Source of the DNA: Stutzerimonas stutzeri TS44
GTDB taxonomy: Bacteria > Pseudomonadota > Gammaproteobacteria > Pseudomonadales > Pseudomonadaceae
Direction of reading: 5' to 3'
NCBI GenBank assembly: GCA_000263395.1
Contig: AJXE01000001.1
Span: forward strand, 372,001-436,000
DNA: 64,000 nt
The translations under genes and the position numbers were made by a program. Under the pieces are notes generated by a model. That model worked only from the letters and a program-made list of their open reading frames with translations, was not told the origin of the DNA and did not search any database. Positions 54,683 to 62,248 of this stretch are shown one piece after another. How positions within the stretch are numbered: position 1 is the stretch's first letter; each line of letters starts with the position of its first letter.

Positions 54683-55168
54683 ATGTCCAAGACTCCGCTG
54701 GCCTGCACGCCCCACGACCACGACCATTGCGTCAGCCACGCGCTGGCCGAAGCCGATGCGCTCTGCGCGCGCCTGGGCGTGCGCCTGACCGCTCTGCGCC
54801 GGCGCGTGCTGGAGCTGGTCTGGCAGAGCCACCGGCCGCTCGGCGCCTACGACATCCTCGCCGTGCTGAGCGAGCAGGACGGCCGCCGCGCCGCCCCGCC
54901 GACCGTCTACCGCGCGCTGGATTTCCTCCTGGAAAACGGCCTGGTACACCGCATCGCCTCGCTCAACGCCTTCATCGGCTGCATCCATCCGGAGCATCCG
55001 CACCAGGGCCAGTTCCTCATCTGCCGCCGCTGCCACACCGCCATCGAGCTGGAGCAACCGGCCATCGGCGAGGCCATCGAGGCCGCGGCGCGCACTGTCG
55101 GTTTCGCCGTCGAAGGCCAGACCGTCGAAGTGGTCGGGCTGTGCACGCCGTGCCGGAGCGCGGCATGA
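54683..55168 (+). CDS. zur: Zinc uptake regulator Zur (Fur family)
   Basis: 161 residues. Winged helix ([40 protein letters not shown]), then zinc sites: [20 protein letters not shown], and a C-terminal CTPCRSAA with the structural Cys pair. It represses zinc uptake genes when zinc is bound. It is co-transcribed with znuC (4-nt overlap). Confidence 0.93.
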   Translation: MSKTPLACTPHDHDHCVSHALAEADALCARLGVRLTALRRRVLELVWQSHRPLGAYDILAVLSEQDGRRAAPPTVYRALDFLLENGLVHRIASLNAFIGCIHPEHPHQGQFLICRRCHTAIELEQPAIGEAIEAAARTVGFAVEGQTVEVVGLCTPCRSAA

Positions 55169-55935
55169 GCGATTCGCTGCTGCGGCTGGACGATATCCAT
55201 GTGCGCTTCGCCGGCCAGGACGTGCTCGAAGGCGCACAACTGCAGGTGCATCGCGGCGAGATCGTCACCCTGATCGGCCCCAACGGCGCCGGCAAGACCA
55301 CCCTGGTGCGCGTCGTGCTCGGCCTGCTCAGGCCCACGCGCGGCGAGGTCTGGCGCAAGTCGAAGCTGCGCGTCGGCTACATGCCGCAGAAGCTGCATGT
55401 CGATGCCACGCTGCCGCTGTCGGTGCTGCGTTTCCTGCGTCTGGTGCCGGGCGTGGATCGTGCTCGCGCGCTGGCGGCGCTGGGCGAGGTGGGCGCCGAA
55501 CAGGTGATCGACAGCCCGCTGCAGAAGATTTCCGGCGGCGAGCTGCAGCGCGTGCTGCTGGCCCGCGCCCTGCTGCGCGAGCCGGAGCTGCTGGTGCTCG
55601 ACGAGCCGGTGCAGGGCGTCGACGTCGCCGGGCAGGCCGAACTGTACCGGCTGATCGGTCGCCTGCGCGACCGCCACGGCTGTGGCGTGCTGATGGTCTC
55701 GCACGACCTGCACCTGGTGATGAGCGCCACCGACCAGGTGGTCTGCCTGAACCGCCACGTCTGCTGTTCCGGCCATCCGGAGCAGGTCAGCACCGACCCG
55801 GCGTTCGTCGAGCTGTTCGGCCAGGACGCCCGCAGCCTGGCGATCTACCACCACCAGCACGACCATCGCCACGACCTGCACGGCAGCGTGGTGACCGGCA
55901 AACCCCACGTCCACGGCCCGAACTGCAAGCACTAG
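55165..55935 (+). CDS. znuC: Zinc ABC transporter ATP-binding protein ZnuC
   Basis: 256 residues. Walker [10 protein letters not shown] near residue 38-46, signature [15 protein letters not shown], Walker [14 protein letters not shown], switch His in MVSHDLH. The C-terminus is His-rich (HHQHDHRHD), a feature of ZnuC. It energises zinc import with ZnuB. Confidence 0.94.
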   Translation: MSDSLLRLDDIHVRFAGQDVLEGAQLQVHRGEIVTLIGPNGAGKTTLVRVVLGLLRPTRGEVWRKSKLRVGYMPQKLHVDATLPLSVLRFLRLVPGVDRARALAALGEVGAEQVIDSPLQKISGGELQRVLLARALLREPELLVLDEPVQGVDVAGQAELYRLIGRLRDRHGCGVLMVSHDLHLVMSATDQVVCLNRHVCCSGHPEQVSTDPAFVELFGQDARSLAIYHHQHDHRHDLHGSVVTGKPHVHGPNCKH

Positions 55936-55947
55936 ACAGAGCCCCAG

Positions 55948-56733
55948 ATGCCTGACTTCCTTCTCAACGCCCTGCTCGCCGGGCTCGCCCTGGCGCTGGT
56001 CGCCGGCCCGCTCGGCTCCTTCGTCGTCTGGCGGCGCATGGCCTATTTCGGCGACACCCTGTCCCACGCCGCGCTGTTCGGCGTCGCCCTCGGGCTGATG
56101 CTCGACGTCAACCTGACCCTGGCGGTGACCGTCGGCTGCGTGCTGCTCGCCCTGCTGCTGGTCACCCTGCAACAGCGCCAGCCACTGGCCTCCGACACGC
56201 TGCTCGGCATTCTCGCGCACAGCACGCTGTCGCTGGGGCTGGTGTCGCTGAGCTTCATGGACGACGTGCGCATCGACCTGATGGGCTACCTGTTCGGCGA
56301 CCTGCTCGCGGTCGGGCCGAGCGATCTGCTGTGGATCGTCGGCGGCAGCGCGCTGGTGCTGCTGATGCTGATTCCGCTGTGGCGGCCGCTGCTGGCGATC
56401 ACCGTGCACGAGGAGCTGGCGCGCGTCGAAGGCCTGCCGGTGGCGGCGATCCGTCTGGCGCTGATGCTGCTGATCGCCGTGGTGATCGCCGTGGCGATGA
56501 AGATCGTCGGCGTGCTGCTGATCACCTCCCTGCTGATCATCCCCGCCGCCGCGGCGCAGCGCCATGCGCGCACGCCGGAGCAGATGGCGCTGGGTGCGAG
56601 CGTGCTGGGCATCGTCGCGGTGTGCCTGGGGCTGACGCTGTCCTGGTACGAGGACACCCCCGCCGGCCCGTCGATCGTGGTCAGCGCCGCCGCGCTGTTC
56701 CTGCTCAGCTTCGCCTGGCCGAAGCGCGCATGA
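55948..56733 (+). CDS. znuB: Zinc ABC transporter permease ZnuB
   Basis: 261 residues, about eight membrane helices, ABC-3 family text ([53 protein letters not shown]). It is the membrane channel for ZnuA-delivered zinc. Its stop overlaps the next gene by 4 nt. Confidence 0.94.
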   Translation: MPDFLLNALLAGLALALVAGPLGSFVVWRRMAYFGDTLSHAALFGVALGLMLDVNLTLAVTVGCVLLALLLVTLQQRQPLASDTLLGILAHSTLSLGLVSLSFMDDVRIDLMGYLFGDLLAVGPSDLLWIVGGSALVLLMLIPLWRPLLAITVHEELARVEGLPVAAIRLALMLLIAVVIAVAMKIVGVLLITSLLIIPAAAAQRHARTPEQMALGASVLGIVAVCLGLTLSWYEDTPAGPSIVVSAAALFLLSFAWPKRA

Positions 56734-57227
56734 CCGATATCAAGTACCTGCGCGGCTACCCCGAGCCGTTGCTGGCCCAGGTGCGCCAGCTGATCGCCGA
56801 GCAGCGCCTGGGCGACTACCTCTCGCGGCGCTATCCGGGGCGGCACGAGGTGCAGAGCGACAAGGCGCTGTACGGCTACGTGCAGCAGCTCAAGCAGGAG
56901 CATCTGAAAAGCGCGCCGCCAATCGACAAGGTGCTCTACGACAACCGCCTGGACCTGACCCACCGCGCGCTGGGCCTGCATACCGCGGTGTCGCGGGTGC
57001 AGGGCGGCAGGCTCAAGGCGAAGAAGGAAATCCGCGTCGCCGCGCTGTTCCGCGAGGCGGCGCCGGAGTTCCTGCAGATGATCGTGGTGCACGAACTCGC
57101 CCACCTGCGCGAAAGCGAGCACAACCGCGCCTTCTACAAGCTCTGCGAACACATGCTGCCGGGCTACGCGCAGATCGAGTTCGACCTGCGGCTGTTCCTG
57201 CACTGGCGCGAGCTGGCAAGCTCCTGA
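56730..57227 (+). CDS. YgjP-like (M48/WLM-type) metallopeptidase
   Basis: 165 residues. A zinc-peptidase motif [18 protein letters not shown] (HELAH, then E/H further on) identifies a YgjP/DUF45-type metal-dependent hydrolase; no signal peptide, so cytosolic. It overlaps znuB by 4 nt and so belongs to the Zur-controlled operon. A zinc enzyme made when zinc is short suggests a role in zinc release or protein turnover; inference. Confidence 0.82.
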   Translation: MTDIKYLRGYPEPLLAQVRQLIAEQRLGDYLSRRYPGRHEVQSDKALYGYVQQLKQEHLKSAPPIDKVLYDNRLDLTHRALGLHTAVSRVQGGRLKAKKEIRVAALFREAAPEFLQMIVVHELAHLRESEHNRAFYKLCEHMLPGYAQIEFDLRLFLHWRELASS

Positions 57228-57244
57228 ACGCCGCGCGCGCAGGC

Positions 57245-57270
57245 TGGAAAACCCGCGCAGCGCTTTTCCA
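57245..57270. repeat. REP-like palindrome upstream of metN
   Basis: TGGAAAA ... TTTTCCA, a 7-bp stem with a GC-rich 12-nt loop, of the same family as 12182-12207. It may end the znu operon transcript. Confidence 0.45.
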
Positions 57271-57314
57271 CGCGGGACGCTCGGCACAGGCGAGCGACGT
57301 CACCGCCGAACGGG

Positions 57315-57320
57315 TAGAAT
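57315..57320 (+). promoter_or_regulatory. Possible -10 element of metNIQ
   Basis: TAGAAT in the context GGGTAGAATGCCCGCC, 57 nt before metN. No clear -35 hexamer. The gap between the peptidase stop and metN is 149 nt, so an own promoter is expected. Confidence 0.3.
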
Positions 57321-57376
57321 GCCCGCCTTTCGCCGCAAATCCCGGCACCAAACGACCGTACCCACAAGGTTCGCCC

Positions 57377-58384
57377 GTGATCGAATTCCAGCAAGTCCAT
57401 AAAACCTACAAGGTCGCCGGGCGCGATGTCGCCGCGTTGCGGCCGATCGATCTGACGATCGAGTCCGGCGAGGTATTCGGCCTGATCGGCCATTCCGGCG
57501 CCGGCAAGAGCACCCTGCTGCGCCTGATCAACCGCCTGGAGGAACCGTCCGGCGGGCGCATCCTGGTCAACGGCGAGGACGTCACCGCGCTGGACGCCGA
57601 CGGCCTGCGGCGCTTCCGCCAGCGCGTCGGGATGATCTTCCAGCACTTCAACCTGCTGATGTCCAAGACCGTGGCCGACAACGTCGCCATGCCGCTGCGC
57701 CTGGCCGGCAGCTATTCGAAGGCCGATATCGAGCGCCGCGTCGCCGCGCTGCTCGAGCGCGTCGGCCTCGCGGACCACGCGCGCAAATACCCGGCGCAGC
57801 TCTCCGGCGGGCAGAAGCAGCGCGTCGGCATCGCTCGCGCGCTGGCCACCGAGCCGAGCATCCTGCTCTGCGACGAGGCCACCAGCGCGCTCGATCCGCA
57901 GACCACCGCGCAGGTGCTGCAACTGCTGGCCGAGATCAACCGCGAGCTGCAACTGACCATCGTGCTGATCACCCACGAGATGGACGTGATCCGCCGCGTC
58001 TGCGACCGCGTGGCGGTGATGGATGGCGGGGCGATCGTCGAGCAGGGGGCGGTGACCGACGTGTTCCTCCACCCGCAGCACGCGACCACCCAGCGCTTCG
58101 TGCTGGAAGACGAAGCCGTGGATGAAGGCGAGCAGCACGACGACTTCGCCCACGTGCCGGGGCGCATCCTGCGCCTAACCTTCCAGGGCGAGGGCACCTA
58201 TCAGCCGCTGCTGGGCACGGTGGCGCGCGAGACCGGGGTGGACTTCTCGATCCTCTGCGGGCGTATCGACCGCATCAAGGACACGCCCTACGGCCAGCTG
58301 ACCCTGGCGCTCAGCGGCGGTGATCTCGAGGCCGCGCTGGCGCGCTTCGACCGCGCCGACGTCCACGTGGAGGTACTGCGCTGA
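57377..58384 (+). CDS. metN: Methionine ABC transporter ATP-binding protein MetN
   Basis: 335 residues. Walker [10 protein letters not shown] near residue 38-46, signature [15 protein letters not shown], Walker [13 protein letters not shown]. The C-terminal regulatory NIL domain (residues 265-335) binds methionine and inhibits transport. It overlaps metI by 1 nt. A conserved chromosomal neighbour of znuB in Pseudomonas. Confidence 0.95.
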   Translation: MIEFQQVHKTYKVAGRDVAALRPIDLTIESGEVFGLIGHSGAGKSTLLRLINRLEEPSGGRILVNGEDVTALDADGLRRFRQRVGMIFQHFNLLMSKTVADNVAMPLRLAGSYSKADIERRVAALLERVGLADHARKYPAQLSGGQKQRVGIARALATEPSILLCDEATSALDPQTTAQVLQLLAEINRELQLTIVLITHEMDVIRRVCDRVAVMDGGAIVEQGAVTDVFLHPQHATTQRFVLEDEAVDEGEQHDDFAHVPGRILRLTFQGEGTYQPLLGTVARETGVDFSILCGRIDRIKDTPYGQLTLALSGGDLEAALARFDRADVHVEVLR

Positions 58385-59061
58385 TGGACGCCCTTTTCGG
58401 TTCCCTGTTCACCAACGTCGACTGGTACGACATCTGGCAGGCCACGCTGGACACCCTGCTGATGCTCGGCGGCTCGCTGCTGTTCACCATCCTGCTCGGC
58501 CTGCCGCTGGGCGTGCTGCTGTTCTTCAGCGGCCCGCGTCAGCTGTTCGAGAACGGCCCGCTGTATGCCGCGCTGTCGTTGGTGGTCAACGTGCTGCGCT
58601 CGCTGCCGTTCATCATCCTGCTGATCGTGATGATCCCCTTCACCGTGCTGCTCACCGGCACCTCGCTGGGCGTGGCCGGGGCGATTCCGCCGCTGGTGGT
58701 CGGCGCCGCGCCGTTCTTCGCGCGGCTGGTGGAGACCGCGTTGCGCGAGGTGGATCGCGGCATCATCGAGGCGACCCAGGCGATGGGCGCGAGCACCCGG
58801 CAGATCATCTTCAGCGCATTGCTGCCGGAGGCGCGGCCGGGCATCATCGCGGCAACCACCGTCACCGCCATCACCCTGGTGTCCTACACCGCAATGGCCG
58901 GCGTGGTGGGCGCCGGCGGCCTCGGCGACCTGGCGATCCGCTTCGGCTACCAGCGCTTCCAGACCGACGTGATGGTGGTCACCGTGGTCCTGCTGCTGGT
59001 GCTGGTGCAGCTGCTGCAGAGCGCCGGTGACAAGCTGGTGACCCACTTCTCCCGCAAATGA
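58384..59061 (+). CDS. metI: Methionine ABC transporter permease MetI
   Basis: 225 residues, five membrane helices, permease EAA loop (EATQAMGASTRQIIFSALLP). It forms the D-/L-methionine channel with MetN and MetQ. Confidence 0.95.
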   Translation: MDALFGSLFTNVDWYDIWQATLDTLLMLGGSLLFTILLGLPLGVLLFFSGPRQLFENGPLYAALSLVVNVLRSLPFIILLIVMIPFTVLLTGTSLGVAGAIPPLVVGAAPFFARLVETALREVDRGIIEATQAMGASTRQIIFSALLPEARPGIIAATTVTAITLVSYTAMAGVVGAGGLGDLAIRFGYQRFQTDVMVVTVVLLLVLVQLLQSAGDKLVTHFSRK

Positions 59062-59111
59062 ACCCAGGGCGCGCGAACCCTCGCACGCCGCTCCATCCAA
59101 GGAACCGAACG

Positions 59112-59885
59112 ATGAAGAAACTGATTGCCGCCCTGGCCACCGTCGCCGCCTTCTCCGCGCAGGCGGCCGAAGAACTGAACGTCGCCGCCACCGCGGTGCC
59201 GCACGCCGAGATCCTCGAGTTCGTCAAACCCAAGCTGGCCGAGCAGGGCGTGGAGCTGGAGATCAAGGTCTTCACCGACTACGTGCAGCCGAACATCCAG
59301 GTCGCCGAGAAGCGCCTGGACGCCAACTTCTTCCAGCACCAGCCGTACCTGGATGAGTTCAACAAGGGCAAGGGCACCGAGCTGGTCAGCGTCGCCGGCG
59401 TGCACATCGAGCCGTTCGGCGCCTATTCCAGCAAGCTCAAGTCGCTGGAAGAACTGCCCGACGGCGCCACCGTGGTGATTCCCAACGACGCCACCAACGG
59501 CGGTCGCGCGCTGCTGCTGCTGGCCAAGGCCGGGGTGATCACCCTCAAGGACGGCGCCGGCATCACCGCCACGCCGAAGGACATCGCCGAAAACCCCAAG
59601 CACATCAAGGTGCGTGAGCTGGAAGCCGCGACCCTGCCGCGCGTGCTGACCCAGGTCGACCTGGCGCTGATCAACACCAACTACGCGCTGGAAGCCAAGC
59701 TCAACCCGACCGAGGATGCGCTGGTGATCGAGGGCAGCGACTCGCCGTACGTGAACATCCTGGTCGCCCGTCCGGACAACAAGGACAGCGCCGCCATGCA
59801 GAAACTGGCCGCCGCGCTGCACAGCGAGGAAGTGCGCCAGTTCATCGAGGAGAAGTACAAGGGCGCGGTGGTGCCGGCGTTCTGA
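59112..59885 (+). CDS. metQ: Methionine-binding protein MetQ
   Basis: 257 residues. Signal peptide (MKKLIAALATVAAFSAQA, then AEELNVA). No lipobox cysteine is present, so it is processed by signal peptidase I and free in the periplasm, unlike E. coli MetQ. NLPA family text: HAEILEFVKPKLAEQGVELE, YVQPNIQVAEKRLDANFFQH, QVDLALINTNYA. It ends the metNIQ operon, followed by a terminator. Confidence 0.95.
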   Translation: MKKLIAALATVAAFSAQAAEELNVAATAVPHAEILEFVKPKLAEQGVELEIKVFTDYVQPNIQVAEKRLDANFFQHQPYLDEFNKGKGTELVSVAGVHIEPFGAYSSKLKSLEELPDGATVVIPNDATNGGRALLLLAKAGVITLKDGAGITATPKDIAENPKHIKVRELEAATLPRVLTQVDLALINTNYALEAKLNPTEDALVIEGSDSPYVNILVARPDNKDSAAMQKLAAALHSEEVRQFIEEKYKGAVVPAF

Positions 59886-59902
59886 ATGTCGCCGCTGTGA
59901 CC

Positions 59903-59932
59903 GAAAACCCCGCCGCGGCGGGGTTTTTCGTT
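59903..59932 (+). terminator. Intrinsic terminator after metQ
   Basis: AAACCCCGCCGCGGCGGGGTTTTT, a GC-rich stem followed by five T, 20 nt after the metQ stop. Confidence 0.85.
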
Positions 59933-59946
59933 TTCCCGCTGGGGTT

Positions 59947-60011
59947 ATGGTGGGCTGAAGCCCACCCTACAGGGGGGCAGCCGGGACGTAGGGTGGGCTT
60001 CAGCCCACCAG
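59947..60011. repeat. Pair of inverted REP-like palindromes
   Basis: GGTGGGCTGAAGCCCACC near 59949-59966 and its reverse copy at 59988-60011 (22 of 24 bases match as inverted repeat: ATGGTGGGCTGAAGCCCACCC...). Each arm is itself palindromic. Such clusters are typical Pseudomonas REP/BIME-like elements. They sit between metQ and the converging gene, a 3' stabiliser or insertion site. Confidence 0.6.
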
Positions 60012-60058
60012 TAACCCATCGCGAAACCAACGGCGCCGACCGCACCCGCTCGGCTCGC

Positions 60059-60673
60059 TCAGGGTTGCGCCTCAGCCTGGCGCAGCGCCTGCTCCACCTC
60101 GCGCTCCAGCGCGTAGGCGGGGCTTTCCACGGCGCGGTGATCCTGCGTGTAGCGCCGCGCGAACTCGGCCACGCCCCAGTCCAGATACTGTTCGACGTGC
60201 TTGAGCTCATGCGCCCACAGCGCAAGGTTGCCCTGCGCGTCCGCCGGGCGGCGGAACACGATGACGTCGATCAGGGTGACCGCATTGACGTCCGGGTTGC
60301 GCAGCAGCGCGTTGCCGGCATCCAGCGCGACCTGATCGCCGACGCGAAAACGCGCCGTCTCCAGCACCGCCAGGTCGAAGTAGGGCTCCAGTTGCAGGCG
60401 CAGGTGCAGCGGGATCGGCTCGGCGCCGACGCCGATCAGCTGGTCGCGCGACTGCTGGATCCAGCTCTGCAGCGCCACCGCGCTCATCTGCTGCACGCGC
60501 TCGAGCACCACCTGGGCATCGGTGGCCGCGCCGGGCACGCAGAAGCAGTTGCCGCCCAGGCAGAGCGACTGCTCGCCTGACGGGCAGCTGGTCTGCGCCA
60601 CAGCGGCGGCGCTGCCCAGCGCCAGCAGCGTGAACAGGCCCCGGGTCAGGCGGAGGAAGGGCTTGAGCGGCAC
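60059..60673 (-). CDS. Exported DUF4157-like protein with a metallopeptidase-like motif
   Basis: 204 residues from a GTG at 60671-60673. A signal peptide (LRLTRGLFTLLALGSAAAVA, cut near AQT) and a small Cys-rich mature start (TSCPSGEQSLCLGGNCFC). The C-terminal half has NAVTLIDVIVFRRPADAQGN and LWAHELKHVEQYLDWGVAEF: the HELKHVEQY text is the DUF4157 zincin-like motif. Function unknown; secreted or periplasmic. It may be a predicted peptidase fold without known substrate. Confidence 0.7.
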   Translation of the reverse strand: MPLKPFLRLTRGLFTLLALGSAAAVAQTSCPSGEQSLCLGGNCFCVPGAATDAQVVLERVQQMSAVALQSWIQQSRDQLIGVGAEPIPLHLRLQLEPYFDLAVLETARFRVGDQVALDAGNALLRNPDVNAVTLIDVIVFRRPADAQGNLALWAHELKHVEQYLDWGVAEFARRYTQDHRAVESPAYALEREVEQALRQAEAQP

Positions 60674-60746
60674 GGTGGTTCTCGCAGAGGGGAGGCGATC
60701 GGCGCCGCGCACTATAGCGGCGCGGCGTCGGCGCGCGAAGGGCCGC

Positions 60747-62243
60747 TCAGACTGCCGGCCGCCTGGCCCTGACCGACTTGCGCCGCAGCCGCCGCCAGCC
60801 GAGCAGCACGCCGCTGGCGCCGAGCAGCAGCACCCCGGCGCTGCCCGCCAGCAGCAGGCCGTCGCGCAGCCACGGACGCTGCAGCAGCGGCAGCCAGTCC
60901 CAGCTGTGCAGCAGCTTGAACACCCAGCGCACCGCACGCCGGCGCTCGTCGAGCTGCTCGATCACCGTGCCACTGTAAGGATCGATGTGCAGCCAAGTCG
61001 CGGCCGGATCGTCGAAGCGCACGCGCAGCACCGGCAGGCGCCGCGGCAGGTCGCTGTAGAGGCTGGGTTCGCTGCGCGCGTAGTAGTGCCGGTCGGCCTG
61101 CTCGAGCCAGTCGAACTGTGGCGCCTGCTCGGGCCAGGCCTGCTGCACGGCGCGCTCCAGCTCGGCGCGCGGCAGGCGCAGGCGCGCCGCTGCGGCGTCG
61201 CCCAGCGCCAGTACGCGCGTTGCGCCGCGGGCATCGCGGCCGAGCAGATACGGCTTGCCGGCGAGCATGTACCAGTCCAGCTCGACCGCCTCGATGCCGA
61301 CCTCGCGCAGGCGCTGCAGGCTGGCGCGCAGGTCGTCGGTCAGGGCGCCGGCCGCCAGCGGCGCGCCCGCCAGCGCCCCGGCATTGATGCCCGACCGGTT
61401 CTGGAACAGCCCCCAGGGTTCCATCGACAGCATGCCGCTGAGCAGCCAGACCAGCAGCACGCCGCCGCCAAGCAGGCCGCCGAGGTGATGCACGCGGCCG
61501 GCACCGCCAGGGTAGGGCGAGCGCGAGCCGTTGCGGTAGCGACCGGCGAAGCGCCAGCGCAACACGCCGATCAGCAGCCCGAGCAGCACCATCAGCCCCG
61601 CCAGCAGCGCGCCGTAGACCAGCGCCACAGCCCACGCCGCCTTGGGCAGCACCTCGCGCAGCGGATACAGCCAGTGCAGCCAGGCGCCCAGGTAGTTCCA
61701 GGCACGTTCCCGCGCGGTCGCATCGCGTACCACCAGCCCGGTCTGGCTGGAGACGTAGAGCAGACGGCCTTCGGCATCCGCGCTCTGCACGCGATACAGC
61801 GGTCGCTCGCGCGCCAGCGCGTGGTTGCGCGTCCAGGCGTCCTCCTCGATCAGGTCGATGAGGCGAACCGCGGCGCCACCGGCGAACTGCCGCGCGCTGG
61901 TCAGTGCCTCGGCCGGACCGATCCGCTCGAGGCGTCGACCACTGCGTGCATCGACCGCGACCAGCGGACCCTCGCCATGATCGAGCAGGTAACGCGGCGA
62001 GCCGCCGGCGCTGGTCAGGCGCAGACGGCTCGCCGGGCGCGCACCACCCGCGGCCGCCAGCGCCACAGCCGGCGCGACGCAGCAATCGCCGGTCAGCGGT
62101 GCCAGCCGCGCCAGGTGCTCGCCGCTGGTCAGCTTGGGATAGCCGACGTAGAGCATCACCACGCCGCTGACGATCCACAGCAGCACGAACACGCCGAAGA
62201 CGATGCCGAGCCAGCGGTGCGCCAGGAACAGGTAGCGCTTCAT
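60747..62243 (-). CDS. PepSY-associated inner-membrane protein (iron/siderophore reductase type)
   Basis: 498 residues. Membrane helices near 14-35 (LGIVFGVFVLLWIVSGVVML), 200-225, 255-275 and 465-485, with PepSY-type soluble parts and conserved His (LFLAHRWLGI, PGGAGRVHHLGGLLG). Such proteins act beside TonB receptors as inner-membrane reductases of metal chelates (FoxB, PiuB types). A periplasmic GDCCVAP pair is unusual. It lies 5 nt after the TonB receptor gene. Confidence 0.8.
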   Translation of the reverse strand: MKRYLFLAHRWLGIVFGVFVLLWIVSGVVMLYVGYPKLTSGEHLARLAPLTGDCCVAPAVALAAAGGARPASRLRLTSAGGSPRYLLDHGEGPLVAVDARSGRRLERIGPAEALTSARQFAGGAAVRLIDLIEEDAWTRNHALARERPLYRVQSADAEGRLLYVSSQTGLVVRDATARERAWNYLGAWLHWLYPLREVLPKAAWAVALVYGALLAGLMVLLGLLIGVLRWRFAGRYRNGSRSPYPGGAGRVHHLGGLLGGGVLLVWLLSGMLSMEPWGLFQNRSGINAGALAGAPLAAGALTDDLRASLQRLREVGIEAVELDWYMLAGKPYLLGRDARGATRVLALGDAAAARLRLPRAELERAVQQAWPEQAPQFDWLEQADRHYYARSEPSLYSDLPRRLPVLRVRFDDPAATWLHIDPYSGTVIEQLDERRRAVRWVFKLLHSWDWLPLLQRPWLRDGLLLAGSAGVLLLGASGVLLGWRRLRRKSVRARRPAV

Positions 62244-62248
62244 GCCGC

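Noticed and set aside
57228..57376. SAM or methionine riboswitch before metN
   Set aside because: Only a REP-like hairpin and a -10-like hexamer are visible; no S-box or similar core.
59947..60011. CRISPR-like repeats
   Set aside because: Only two copies, inverted and internally palindromic with a 21-nt spacer; this is a REP/BIME-type structure and no cas gene is near.
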